NCBI RefSeq assembly: GCF_036250675.1
Contig: NZ_CP109592.1
Location: 9,672,001-9,736,000 of the forward strand
Origin: Streptomyces sp. NBC_01689
Lineage (GTDB): Bacteria; Actinomycetota; Actinomycetes; Streptomycetales; Streptomycetaceae
Length of the DNA: 64,000 nucleotides
Reading direction: 5' to 3'
A program made the translations under genes and the position numbers. This document shows, one piece after another, positions 9,801-18,146 of this stretch; the first letter of the stretch is position 1; each line of letters begins with the position of its first letter. Under the pieces are notes generated by a model. The model saw only the letters and a list, made by a program, of their open reading frames with translations. It had not been told where the DNA came from and made no database searches.

Positions 9801-10541
9801 TCAGCGTGCGCCCGGCAGCCCGTCGATCATCAGGCCGATGGTGAAGTCGAAGCGGTCGTGCACGCTCCCGGCGGTGAGCTCGGCGGCGTAGCGCTTGGTC
9901 CGCGGGAAGGTGTCGTCCGGCAGGGCGGCGAACCGGCGCAGCAGTTCGTCGCGGCTGACGACCCACTCGTCGTCGCCGCGCCCCAGCCGGCTGTTCACCA
10001 GGGAGACCTCCAGGCTGTAGGCGTTGACGTACAGCGACAGCGAGTCGAGCGCCCAGGCCGCGACCTGCGGGGCGATGCCCCCGGCGAGCAGGAGGGCGAG
10101 CATGCCCTCGGCGACCCGCAGCGTCTCCAGATGGGAGGGGGCCGCCGCGATGGCCGCCCGGGAGATGCCCGGGAAGCGCAGGTACTGGTCGCGCAGCTGG
10201 GTGCAGACATCGGTGAGCTGCTGCCGCCACAGCGCGGGGTCCGGCTCGGGCAGCTCGATCTCGGCGCACAGCCGGCCGATGAGCAGCTCGTCCAGGTCCT
10301 CCTTGTTGACCACGTGGGCGTAGAGCGAGGACGGTCCCGTCTCCAGCGCGGTGGCCACCCGCCGCATCGTCAGGGCGTCGTACCCCTCCGCCTCCACGAT
10401 GGCGAACGCGGTGCTGATGATGGCGTCGACCGTGATCGGCTTCTTGCGCCCGCCGGACGGTCCGCGCCGGGCCGCGGGTGCGCTCGAACCGGTGCCGAGC
10501 TGGTGCCGCGCCGCGCGCCGCTGTTCCGGGGTCGGTGACAT
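9801..10541 (-). CDS. TetR-family repressor (tetracycline-repressor-type C-terminus)
   Basis: A 246-residue protein with a start at ATG 10541. After a basic Arg/Gly-rich leader the helix-turn-helix is readable at about residues 38-80 (TVDAIISTAFAIVEAEGYDA, then TMRRVATALETGPSSLYAHV). The ligand domain resembles the TetR_C type. It is divergently transcribed from the MFS exporter at 10632, with 90 bases between them that contain three near-identical 11-base palindromes. This is the classic repressor/efflux-pump arrangement, so it most likely represses itself and the pump until the exported compound binds. Confidence 0.92.
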   Translation of the reverse strand: MSPTPEQRRAARHQLGTGSSAPAARRGPSGGRKKPITVDAIISTAFAIVEAEGYDALTMRRVATALETGPSSLYAHVVNKEDLDELLIGRLCAEIELPEPDPALWRQQLTDVCTQLRDQYLRFPGISRAAIAAAPSHLETLRVAEGMLALLLAGGIAPQVAAWALDSLSLYVNAYSLEVSLVNSRLGRGDDEWVVSRDELLRRFAALPDDTFPRTKRYAAELTAGSVHDRFDFTIGLMIDGLPGAR

Positions 10542-10565
10542 ACGGGCAGTCTAACCACAATCGGC

Positions 10566-10637
10566 GAACAGTGTTCCACGCAACTCCGAACAGTGTTCGT
10601 ATTGTTCAGAACGGCGATCTAATGTAGAACGGTGTTC
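10566..10637. promoter_or_regulatory. Three GAACRGTGTTC operators between tetR-like and MFS genes
   Basis: Palindromes GAACAGTGTTC at 10566-10576 and 10588-10598 are 22 bases apart, two helical turns; a third, GAACGGTGTTC (10627-10637), overlaps the MFS start codon. A half-site GAAC sits at 10608-10614. This is the expected operator set for the divergent TetR protein; occupancy of the third site would also block translation-initiation-region transcription of the pump gene. Confidence 0.8.
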
Positions 10638-12080
10638 GTGTCCATCGACCAGCGCTCCTCCCAAGCGCCTCCCACCAGCACACCGCCGTCGCGGACCGCG
10701 TGGCTCGTCCTGACCGTCGTGGTCATGGCCGACGTCATGGATCTGATCGACTCCAGCATCGCGAGCCTCGCCGGCCCGTCCATCCACGCCGACCTCGGCG
10801 GCGGCCAGGTCACCGTCCAGTGGGTGGTGAGCGCCTACACCGCCGCCTTCGCGCTCGGTCTCGTCACCTCGGGACGGCTCGGGGACCTGCTCGGGCGGCG
10901 CCGGCTCTTCCTGCTCGGCATGGCCGGCTTCACCCTGACCTCACTGGCCTGCGGTCTCGCCCCCGACCCGCTCTTCCTGATAGTCGCCCGCACCCTGCAG
11001 GGCCTGTGCGGGTCGGTGATGATCCCGCAGGGCCTGGCCCTGGTGAAGGTCGTCTTCCCGCCCCAGCACCTGCGCAGGGCGCTGACCCCGGTCGGCCCGC
11101 TGATGGGTCTGACCATGGTCGGCGGGCCCGTCCTGGCGGGCTGGCTGCTCCACCTGGACCTCTTCGGCAGCCAGTGGCGCTCCATCTTCCTGATCAACGT
11201 GCCGCTCGGTGTCGTGGCCGGCGCCCTCGCCCGGCGGGTCCTGCCGCACCACGGCGGCGAGGACCCCACCGCCCGCCTCGACCTCACCGGCGTCGGCCTG
11301 CTCACCGCGGCCTCGGCCCTGCTGATCGTCCCGCTCATCCAGGGACGCGACCTCGGCTGGCCCGTCTGGACCTACGTCATGACGGCCGCCTCCGTCGTCC
11401 TGCTCGCCCTGTTCGTTCTCTCCCAGCGGCGCAGCCGCCACCCTGTCATCGCGCCCTCGCTGTTCCGCAGGCGCAGCTTCGTCGTCGGCCTGGTGATCGT
11501 GGCCGGGTTCTACGCGTCACTGAGCGCGTTCGTCCTCGTCATCAACCTGCTGCTGCAGCAGGGCCTGCACTGGACGCCGCTGCACACCGGCCTGACCCTG
11601 ATCCCCTGGGCCCTCGGCACGGCCGTCGCCGTCCTGCTCGCGGGCGCCGTGCTCACCGAGAAGCTGGGACGCGCGACCCTGCACCTGGGGCTGGCCGTCG
11701 CCGTCGTGGGCCTGCTGGCCCTGTGCTGGTCCCTCGACCGCTTCGGGACCGGCATCACCGTCTGGAAGCTGGCGCCCGCGCTGCTGTGCACCGGTTTCGG
11801 CTCCGGCCTGGTGTTCGTCCCGCTGGTCGACTTCATCATCGGCGACGCCACCGCCGAGGAGGTCGGCACCGGCGCGGGCCTGCTCAACGCCGTCCAGCAG
11901 TTCGCCGGCGCCCTCGGCGTCGCCGCCCTCGGCACGGTCTTCTTCGCCCGGGCCGGGCACCCGTCCCCGTCCTCCTGCCTCGCCGCCGCCGAACTCGTCC
12001 TCGCCGTCGCCGCGGGCCTGAACCTCCTGACACTGCTGCTGGTGGGCCTGCTGCCCAGGCGCGCCCAACAGGCCCATTGA
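10632..12080 (+). CDS. MFS drug exporter, DHA2 (EmrB/QacA) type
   Basis: A 482-residue protein with about 14 hydrophobic segments. Motifs of the 14-TMS drug:H+ antiporters are present: the motif-A loop SGRLGDLLGRRRLFLLG after TMS2 and motif D1-like DVMDLIDSSIASLAGPSI in TMS1. GTG 10632 and GTG 10638 are both possible starts; both overlap the third operator, hinting at tight repression or a leaderless transcript. It probably exports a hydrophobic antibiotic or endogenous metabolite and is controlled by the divergent TetR regulator. Confidence 0.9.
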   Translation: MFVSIDQRSSQAPPTSTPPSRTAWLVLTVVVMADVMDLIDSSIASLAGPSIHADLGGGQVTVQWVVSAYTAAFALGLVTSGRLGDLLGRRRLFLLGMAGFTLTSLACGLAPDPLFLIVARTLQGLCGSVMIPQGLALVKVVFPPQHLRRALTPVGPLMGLTMVGGPVLAGWLLHLDLFGSQWRSIFLINVPLGVVAGALARRVLPHHGGEDPTARLDLTGVGLLTAASALLIVPLIQGRDLGWPVWTYVMTAASVVLLALFVLSQRRSRHPVIAPSLFRRRSFVVGLVIVAGFYASLSAFVLVINLLLQQGLHWTPLHTGLTLIPWALGTAVAVLLAGAVLTEKLGRATLHLGLAVAVVGLLALCWSLDRFGTGITVWKLAPALLCTGFGSGLVFVPLVDFIIGDATAEEVGTGAGLLNAVQQFAGALGVAALGTVFFARAGHPSPSSCLAAAELVLAVAAGLNLLTLLLVGLLPRRAQQAH

Positions 12081-12435
12081 GCCCCATCCTGACCCAGGGC
12101 CGCCCACGCCCCTGACTCCGGGGCGCCCCATCCTGCTTCCGCGCGCCCGCTCCTGCCCCGGGCGGCGCCCCTCGCGTCCGGGTCCGGGGGGGCAGCCCCC
12201 GGGCGGCGACCGTCACGCTCGGCGCCGGGCAGGGGGCAGCCCCGGGCGGCGGACCGTCCCGGACCGTGCCCGGGGCGCGGCGGGCAACCTCACACCCCGG
12301 TCTGTGACCCACGTCCTGTCGCCGTCGCGACGGCGGCCCTTACGTTTGACCGCCACGCGCCTGCTCCTCCGGTGCGCGAGCGCCCGTGACCTGGCCGGGC
12401 ACGGCCACGGCGGGTACCTGCGAAGGACGGTCACC
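12081..12435. other. Intergenic, no gene seen
   Basis: 355 bases between the MFS gene and a hypothetical gene. The first 220 bases are C/G-rich with repeated GGGGCAGCCCC-like words. The stretch 12300-12435 is a likely promoter region for the next gene. No ORF with coding bias was found. Confidence 0.55.
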
Positions 12436-12972
12436 ATGCCCAGCGAACTCTCACCCGTCATCAGCGCCTCCGCGCGCTGGCTGCTGTCGGCGTTCCCGCC
12501 GGCGGCCGGCTCGCTGAACCATGCCCTGGCCGAGGCCCAGGCGCAGCACGCGGTCACCATCGCCGCCGCGCTGCGCTACCCCACCCCGCTGGACGCCGAA
12601 CTGCTCGGCCTGCTCGGCCCCGGCGGTTCGGGCCGCCTGGACTACGTGACCGGCGCCGACGCGCCCCCGCCGGCCGGAGCCGACCACCTCTGGCGCACCT
12701 GGGTCGACGAGACCGTCGTCAGCTGGGCGGCCTGCCTGCTGGCCGACGCCGATCTCGCCGCCGTCGCGACGGCCTGCCTGGCCGCCACCCACCACGGCAC
12801 CCGCGGCATCGGCAGCGCACGCCGTCTCACCGTGCCCAGCCCCCGCGACCACCGGGCGGCACCCCTGCTGCGGCACCCGGACCTCCTGGACCCGATCGCC
12901 GACCTGCACCGCGGGACCCTGCTCGGCCTGCTGGTCACCACTCCCGCGGCCGGCGCGCCCGGCCCGAGGTAG
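12436..12972 (+). CDS. Hypothetical protein
   Basis: A 178-residue protein from ATG 12436, chosen because GAAGGACGG lies just upstream and the earlier part of the frame looks non-coding. It is Ala/Leu-rich and predicted mostly helical, with no signal peptide or transmembrane segment. I see no recognisable catalytic motif. It is co-linear with nothing: the next gene is convergent. Codon usage is typical of the genome, so it is probably a real gene of unknown function. Confidence 0.6.
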   Translation: MPSELSPVISASARWLLSAFPPAAGSLNHALAEAQAQHAVTIAAALRYPTPLDAELLGLLGPGGSGRLDYVTGADAPPPAGADHLWRTWVDETVVSWAACLLADADLAAVATACLAATHHGTRGIGSARRLTVPSPRDHRAAPLLRHPDLLDPIADLHRGTLLGLLVTTPAAGAPGPR

Positions 12973-12997
12973 ACCGTCCCGGCCGCACCCGCCGCGG

Positions 12998-13822
12998 TCA
13001 GGGCGCCTTGAACAGGCCGGGGAAGCGGGGCGCGAGCCAGGGCCTGCGGCCCCAGACGGTGATGCCGCCCCGCCCCAGGGCGTTCCACTGGCCCCGCCGG
13101 CCGAGCGCCATCAGCAGGAAGGTGACCGGTTCGGTCAGGATGGTGCAGTCCGGCCGGGCCGGCGGCCGCGGGTCGACCCGCACGGCACCGTCGGCCACCG
13201 TCACCCCGAACCGGCCGCCGCCCCGCAGCCGGATCGTGTAGCGCGCGCTCAGCCCGGCGGCCCGGGCCGGGTCGGTCACCCGCGGCATGGCCGTGAGCAG
13301 GAACGGCACGGTCAGTCCGACCCGGGCACGGTCGATCATGTGCGGCCGGCCCAGCGCGCGGGCCAGGTCGTACCCGTGGCCCAGCATGTGGGTCAGCAGA
13401 TAGGAGCCCAGCACGTCGGCGGTCATCGGGCCCAGCGGAGTGAGGAGCGTTCCCCGCGCGGCGGCACCCGTGTCCCACGCCTTCAGGTACGCCTCGGCCT
13501 GTGTCTCGATCATCTCGGCCAGCGGCTGTGCCCGGCGCTCGCCGAACGCGGCGAGTGCCCGCTCGTTGGCCGCGGCCAGGCTCTGCGGTGTCCCGTCCCC
13601 GTAAGCGCGCGGCTGTCCCGCCGCGAGCTGGGCCATCAGTTCGTTGGCCTGTGCCAGATGCGCGGCCGCCTCCCCGACGCTCCACCGCGACCCGGGTACC
13701 GCGCGCTCCATGTCCGCGTCCCGGCTCAGCAGCGCGGCGATCTCCCGGGCGGTTTCACGGACGGCCGCCTCCAGCCCCTCGGGCAGAGCGCCCCGTACGT
13801 CCTGCCCGGCCACCGATTCCAC
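12998..13822 (-). CDS. Maleylpyruvate isomerase-family, mycothiol-dependent-type protein
   Basis: About 274 residues if translation begins at GTG 13822, which follows GGGGTGGGCGAGG; the frame is open to 13942. The N-terminal part is a DinB-like helical bundle with GSRWSVGEAAAHLAQANELM, as in mycothiol-dependent maleylpyruvate isomerases. The C-terminal part resembles an SCP2-like domain (GGRFGVTVADGAVRVD, then DCTILTEPVTFLLMALGR). Members bind mycothiol and a divalent metal and catalyse isomerase or detoxification steps. Substrate unknown; start position uncertain. Confidence 0.75.
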   Translation of the reverse strand: MESVAGQDVRGALPEGLEAAVRETAREIAALLSRDADMERAVPGSRWSVGEAAAHLAQANELMAQLAAGQPRAYGDGTPQSLAAANERALAAFGERRAQPLAEMIETQAEAYLKAWDTGAAARGTLLTPLGPMTADVLGSYLLTHMLGHGYDLARALGRPHMIDRARVGLTVPFLLTAMPRVTDPARAAGLSARYTIRLRGGGRFGVTVADGAVRVDPRPPARPDCTILTEPVTFLLMALGRRGQWNALGRGGITVWGRRPWLAPRFPGLFKAP

Positions 13823-13970
13823 GCCTCGCCCACCCCAGATCCCGTGTCCCACACCGGACACAGGACGGCCCGGTGGTCCGGCGGGCGGGATGCCTGCCGG
13901 ACGACCGGGGTACAGAAGACCAGGTGAAGCGGCCCGCGACAACCCCTCCCGGGCGCGGCCACCGCCGCCG

Positions 13971-14456
13971 TCAGTTCGACAAGGGGTAGGTGGCCGTCTG
14001 TCCGTATCCGGCGGGCTCGGTGTCGGTGTACAGGAGCGTCAGCCGGGTGTAGTGCGTGGACTGGGGGTTGTTCTTCGAGGCTTGCGGGCGGTCGAGCCGC
14101 ACGGTGACGGGGTAGTCACGGAAGGTTCCCGCGGCGCAGTACGGCTTGCAGTCGTTGACCATGTTGATGCCGGTGGCCACCGCGGAGTTGGCGCCCCAGC
14201 GCGACCACTGCAGCGAGGTGAGACGGCTGTTGCCGTCACCGCAGGCGAGCACGAAGTCGCCGGGCTCGACCTGCGGCTGCGAGAAGCAGTCGAGGACGAC
14301 AGTCCGCGTCGGCACCTGGCGGGGCGCCGACTCCTGCGCGACGGTGTGCGCGGACCGCGGCGACGCCACGGGAGCGGCGTCCGCCGTTCCCATGACCGTG
14401 GCCAGCGATACCGCGGCACAGAACGTGACTGCCGCCCTGACGGTGAGTTTTCGCAT
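13971..14456 (-). CDS. Small secreted protein with four cysteines
   Basis: From ATG 14456 the protein has 161 residues. Residues 1-28 (MRKLTVRAAVTFCAAV... ADA) are a signal peptide. The mature domain has four Cys (in VLDCFS, LACGDG and DCKPYC), probably two disulfides, and conserved-looking Trp/Asn positions (LQWSRWG, GINMVNDC). Similar small secreted proteins of unknown function are common in Streptomyces. The stop is 148 bases beyond the start of the convergent/divergent neighbours, so it is monocistronic. Confidence 0.8.
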   Translation of the reverse strand: MRKLTVRAAVTFCAAVSLATVMGTADAAPVASPRSAHTVAQESAPRQVPTRTVVLDCFSQPQVEPGDFVLACGDGNSRLTSLQWSRWGANSAVATGINMVNDCKPYCAAGTFRDYPVTVRLDRPQASKNNPQSTHYTRLTLLYTDTEPAGYGQTATYPLSN

Positions 14457-14720
14457 GTCCGCTCCCGGCCGCGTTCTCCTTGGATTCACTGGCCCCCGCA
14501 CTGGTCCGGCCGGTCCGCCGGGGCCCCGCCTGACGGCGGACGACGGCCGACTGCCTTCCCACACGGAGGTTGGCTCCTCCCACCGACGCTACGACCCCAC
14601 CGGGAGATCCACCACTCGCACGGACCACCACCAGGCGTGGAACGGTTCGCCCCGCGCACCGGCCCCCGCCACGGCGCCGCGGGACACCCCGCGACGGCCA
14701 CGGCGGGGATGATGGCCGGC

Positions 14721-15236
14721 ATGCACATCCGTATCGACGCCGTCGACCTGCCGGGCCGCACCTGCCCGGCACCCGCAGACGCCGCGTTCCCCGCGTACCG
14801 CAACATCCATGTCGCCGTGCAACGCCGTGACCGGCCCGCCGAACTCCTCGACCCGCAGCCCGGTGACGCCCCGTCCGCGACCTGGACCCTGCCGTGCACG
14901 GCGACCGCCTCGCCGGCCGGCACCCATGTCCAAGGCCCCTACGTCCAGGACCGCCTGGGCCGCCGGTTCGTCTACCTGTCGTGGGGCACCGTCGACGAGC
15001 CGGGCGTCTTCACGATGTTCCGCCGCGCCAAGCTGATGCTCGACGCCGTACCCCCGGAGGTGCTCGCGGCCGCCGCGCGCGAAGGCCTCCTCGTCGGACG
15101 CCTCGGCCTCAGCGACGCGCACGGCCACCCCTTGTGCGCACGTGTCGAACCTCCGCACATCACCTGGACCGCCGGCCCCGCCCAACCCGCGGAAGAAGAG
15201 CGGCACATGAGGGCCCCGGGCGCCACGACCGGGTGA
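14721..15236 (+). CDS. DUF5990-like protein
   Basis: 171 residues from ATG 14721; in-frame ATGs at 14709 and 14712 are alternatives. The sequence MHIRIDAVDLPGRTCPAP, then RNIHVAVQRRDRPAELLDP and PGDAPSATW, agrees with my memory of the actinobacterial DUF5990 family, whose function is unknown. It is soluble and lacks a signal peptide. Divergent from the secreted-protein gene at 13971. Confidence 0.7.
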   Translation: MHIRIDAVDLPGRTCPAPADAAFPAYRNIHVAVQRRDRPAELLDPQPGDAPSATWTLPCTATASPAGTHVQGPYVQDRLGRRFVYLSWGTVDEPGVFTMFRRAKLMLDAVPPEVLAAAAREGLLVGRLGLSDAHGHPLCARVEPPHITWTAGPAQPAEEERHMRAPGATTG

Positions 15237-15371
15237 CGGCGCCGCCGCGGCGGCACCGGAGGCAGCGGCCCGCTCATGACATGGGTGTCGACGGGTCCGG
15301 GCCCGGCGCGGGCAGGACGATGCCGACCGGCGCGGACCGGCCGCGCGGGCAGGGCTGCGCATGCCTTCGTG

Positions 15372-16157
15372 TCAGTCGGTGGCCGGGGTCTTCTGCTCCG
15401 CGGCGGGCTGCTTCGCGGAGCCGTCGACCGCACCGGTCCCGGCCGCCGTGTAGTACACCGACGTGCCCTGCTTGCTGCGCTGGGCGCGGCCCTTGGCGAC
15501 CAGCCCCTCCACCGTGGTGCGCACGACCGTGGCCTTGATGCCGCGCTCGGGGTGGGACTCGGAGAGCGTGGTGGTGATCTCCGCGGCGGACCGCGGCTCG
15601 GACTGCCGGCTCAGGTGGTCGTGGATGAGCTCGACCAGGGTGGGCTTGCCCGCGGCTTCCGGCGCCTTCGCGGCGGCCTTCGGTGTCGCGGCCTTGGCCG
15701 GGGTGGCCTTGGACGAGGCGGCCTTCACCGGGGTCGCCTTGGACGAAGCCGCCTTGGCCGGGGCGTCCTTGACCGGGGTGGCCTTGGCCGAGACGGTCTT
15801 GGCCGGGGCGGTCTTGGTGGACGCCGCCTTGGCGGGGGCGGCCTTGGCCGGTGCGGCCTGCTGCTTGGCGGGCTTGGCCTTGGACTTGGGCCCGGCGGTG
15901 GTCTGCCGCGGCACCGAGGGCACCGCCGCGGCGGGCCCGGCCGCCTTCTCCCCGGCGCCGGGCGCGTCGTCACCCAGGGTCCGCTGCAGGTTGACCAGCA
16001 GGGCCTGGTCGCGCCGCAGCGCCTCCAACAGCTCCTGCAAAGACGTCACCTCGGCGCTGATACGTTCCTGTTCCTTGGTGTTGCGCTCGAGGTCCGCGGT
16101 GAGCTGGGCCGAGTACTGCGACTGAAGTCCGGTGGTCTCCGAGTGGACTTGGGCCAT
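15372..16157 (-). CDS. Histone-H1-like protein: coiled coil, Lys/Ala tail, winged helix
   Basis: 261 residues in three parts. Residues 1-60 are a likely coiled coil (TADLERNTKEQERISAEV then LQELLEALRRDQALL). Residues about 75-170 are a long Ala/Lys/Pro repeat (AKAAPAKAA, SSKATPVKAA) resembling the tail of eukaryotic H1 or actinobacterial HupS-like proteins. Residues about 172-240 form a helix-turn-helix/winged-helix-like domain (LVELIHDHLSRQSEPRSAAE, TTLSESHPERGIKATVVRTT). It probably binds DNA as a coiled-coil oligomer; a nucleoid-associated role is inference. ATG 16157 follows AAGAAGGAACTGTC. Confidence 0.75.
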   Translation of the reverse strand: MAQVHSETTGLQSQYSAQLTADLERNTKEQERISAEVTSLQELLEALRRDQALLVNLQRTLGDDAPGAGEKAAGPAAAVPSVPRQTTAGPKSKAKPAKQQAAPAKAAPAKAASTKTAPAKTVSAKATPVKDAPAKAASSKATPVKAASSKATPAKAATPKAAAKAPEAAGKPTLVELIHDHLSRQSEPRSAAEITTTLSESHPERGIKATVVRTTVEGLVAKGRAQRSKQGTSVYYTAAGTGAVDGSAKQPAAEQKTPATD

Positions 16158-16643
16158 GACAGTTCCTTCTTTCCGTGATGTCTGAATCGGTCCTGAGGGC
16201 GGATGGTACCTGCATCATCTGGCCATGATCCTGTGCGTGTTCGGGCTCCCACGCACCGGCCGCCTTCCAAGGATGCCTGCTCGGGGCCCACATGACATCA
16301 AGGACGACCACATGTGAGTGGCACCACCGGCCCACATCGAAGGTGTCTCATTCCCCTCATCAGTACGAGACATCCCCCGCGGAACCAGCCCCGCGCGGAC
16401 CATGGCCGATACCGGCCGCAGCGATGTGCGGCAGGCGGACACACCAATTCCCCTCCGTTCCGGGGCCGCTGAGATCGGCCACGTCGTAGGAGGCACAGTC
16501 CCAGACAACAGGGCACGACAACGGGGAGAACAGCGGAACTCACCCGAACGGCACCCCGCCCGTGGACCGGCCCGCCGAGGTCACCCGCCGCCGCGACCCA
16601 CCACCGTCCCCGCCGCGACCCACCACCGTCCCGGCCGCGCCCG
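16158..16643. other. Intergenic, no convincing gene
   Basis: 486 bases, a little lower in GC than the genes. It contains the promoter of the H1-like gene (minus strand) and, near 16587-16632, two imperfect 22-base copies of a CCGCGACCCACCACCGTCC element. A 113-residue frame at 16318-16659 lacks coding bias. Confidence 0.5.
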
Positions 16644-17891
16644 TCACACGGCGGACTGAAAACCGGCGCCCCACACCTGCCGCAGTGTGTCGCAGACCTC
16701 ACCCACGGAGGCTCCGCACGCCAGCGCCCGCTTCATCGGGTGCAGGACGTTGTCACCGCCCTCCGCCGCCTTGCGCACCGCGATGAGCGCGTCGTCGACC
16801 CGGTCCGCGCACCGCCATGCGCGCAGTTTGGCCAGCCGCTCGGTCTGCCGCTGTTCGGCGACCGGGTCGAGCCGGACCGTCTCGTACGGCCCGTCCCCCT
16901 CGAGGCGGCGCCGGCCATGGTGGGCGACGCGCTCGATCTCGTCCTTCTGGAAGCCCTGGCCGAGGGCGGCGACCGCACCGCCCAGCTCCTCCACCCGCAG
17001 CATCAGTTCCAGCGCCGCGGCCTCCACGGCCTCGACGGTCCTCGCCCCGGCCCGGCCGCCCGCGATCGCGCGCACGCCGGGAGCGGGCCCGTACCCGAGT
17101 CCGCCGCCGAGCACCGCGGCCAGACCCCGCACGGCCCTGCGCACCGGCATGCGCGACGAGGGACCGCGCGCCCCGAACCGCTCACCCAGCACCCGCGACC
17201 AGAGGCGCCGGGCCGCACGCAGGACGGCGAGCTCCTCCAGGAGCGTGGCCCGCGCGCCGAAGAGGAACGACAGCCGCGGCGCGAAGTCGTCCACGTCCAT
17301 CCCGTACGCGACCGCCGTCCGCACGTACTCGACACCCTCGGCGAGAGTGAAGGCGACCTCCTGGGCGGGCGTGGCTCCCGCCTCCGCCAGCGCGCGCCCC
17401 GAGACGGAGAGCGTGTGCCACCCGGGCAACTGCGCACGGCAGTAGGCGAAAAGGTCCCCGGCCAGCCGCAGTGAGGCCTCCGGCGGGAAGACATGCCGGT
17501 CCCGCACGGCGTACTCCGTCACCACGTCGTGGTGGAGTGTGCCGGTCAACCGGTCGGCGCGCAGGCCCTGTTCCTCGGCGACCAGCTGGTACAGCAGCAG
17601 GAGCACGGCGGCCGGCGCGCCGGCCGCCATCGACGTCGACACCCGCTCCAGGGGGACCCCGGTGAACAGCACCCGCATGTCGTCGAGGGAGTCGACCGCC
17701 ACGCCCGCCCGGCCGACCTCCCCGCTCGCGAGCGGGGAGTCCGAGTCCAGCCCCAGCCGCGTGGGTACGTCGAAGACGACCGACAGCTCCGTCGTGCCGT
17801 GCGCGACCAGCCGCCGGAAGTAGGCGTTGGACTCACCCGCGCCACGCAGACCGGCGGACCGCTGCGTCGTCCAGGGGCAGACGGTGAACAT
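16644..17891 (-). CDS. Truncated/degenerate acyl-CoA mutase large-subunit homologue
   Basis: 415 residues from ATG 17891 (GGAGGG 9 bases upstream). It aligns with the TIM-barrel subunit of methylmalonyl-/isobutyryl-CoA mutases: CPWTTQRSAGLRGAGESNAY, SVVFDVPTRLGLDSDSP, VSTSMAAGAPAAVLL, PPEASLRLAGDLFAYC, DDFAPRLSFLFGA and ERFGARGPSSRM. It then departs: the stretch holding the HxQTxG active-site His and TAQQPxNN is gone (residue 250 jumps to RGLAAVLGG), and about 45 residues before the helical tail are missing. The N-terminal belt is also short and there is no B12-binding domain. It could not work like a normal mutase. Divergent from the LAL regulator. Confidence 0.75.
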   Translation of the reverse strand: MFTVCPWTTQRSAGLRGAGESNAYFRRLVAHGTTELSVVFDVPTRLGLDSDSPLASGEVGRAGVAVDSLDDMRVLFTGVPLERVSTSMAAGAPAAVLLLLYQLVAEEQGLRADRLTGTLHHDVVTEYAVRDRHVFPPEASLRLAGDLFAYCRAQLPGWHTLSVSGRALAEAGATPAQEVAFTLAEGVEYVRTAVAYGMDVDDFAPRLSFLFGARATLLEELAVLRAARRLWSRVLGERFGARGPSSRMPVRRAVRGLAAVLGGGLGYGPAPGVRAIAGGRAGARTVEAVEAAALELMLRVEELGGAVAALGQGFQKDEIERVAHHGRRRLEGDGPYETVRLDPVAEQRQTERLAKLRAWRCADRVDDALIAVRKAAEGGDNVLHPMKRALACGASVGEVCDTLRQVWGAGFQSAV

Positions 17892-18146
17892 CGATGTGCG
17901 TCCCTCCGAAAGGCCCGTCGTACCGCGGGAGCGCCGCGGGTCGTCATGGTGGGGGCAGCGGCTAAAGCCGGGGCAGGGCGCCCGCCACCGCGAGGACCTG
18001 CCGAAACCCGCCGACGGCGTGACAGGGACGGCATCCCGGTACTTCCTGCCGTGCAGTCACTGGCCATCGCGCGCCGGACTCGTGCGGGGCATATGCGTTC
18101 CTAGACTGCGGGAACGTGGAGGGAATGCGACCGGGAGGGCGGGCCC

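Noticed and set aside
16318..16659. 113-codon frame in the gap before the mutase homologue
   Set aside because: No ribosome site, Pro/Arg-rich composition typical of chance frames and no recognisable motif.
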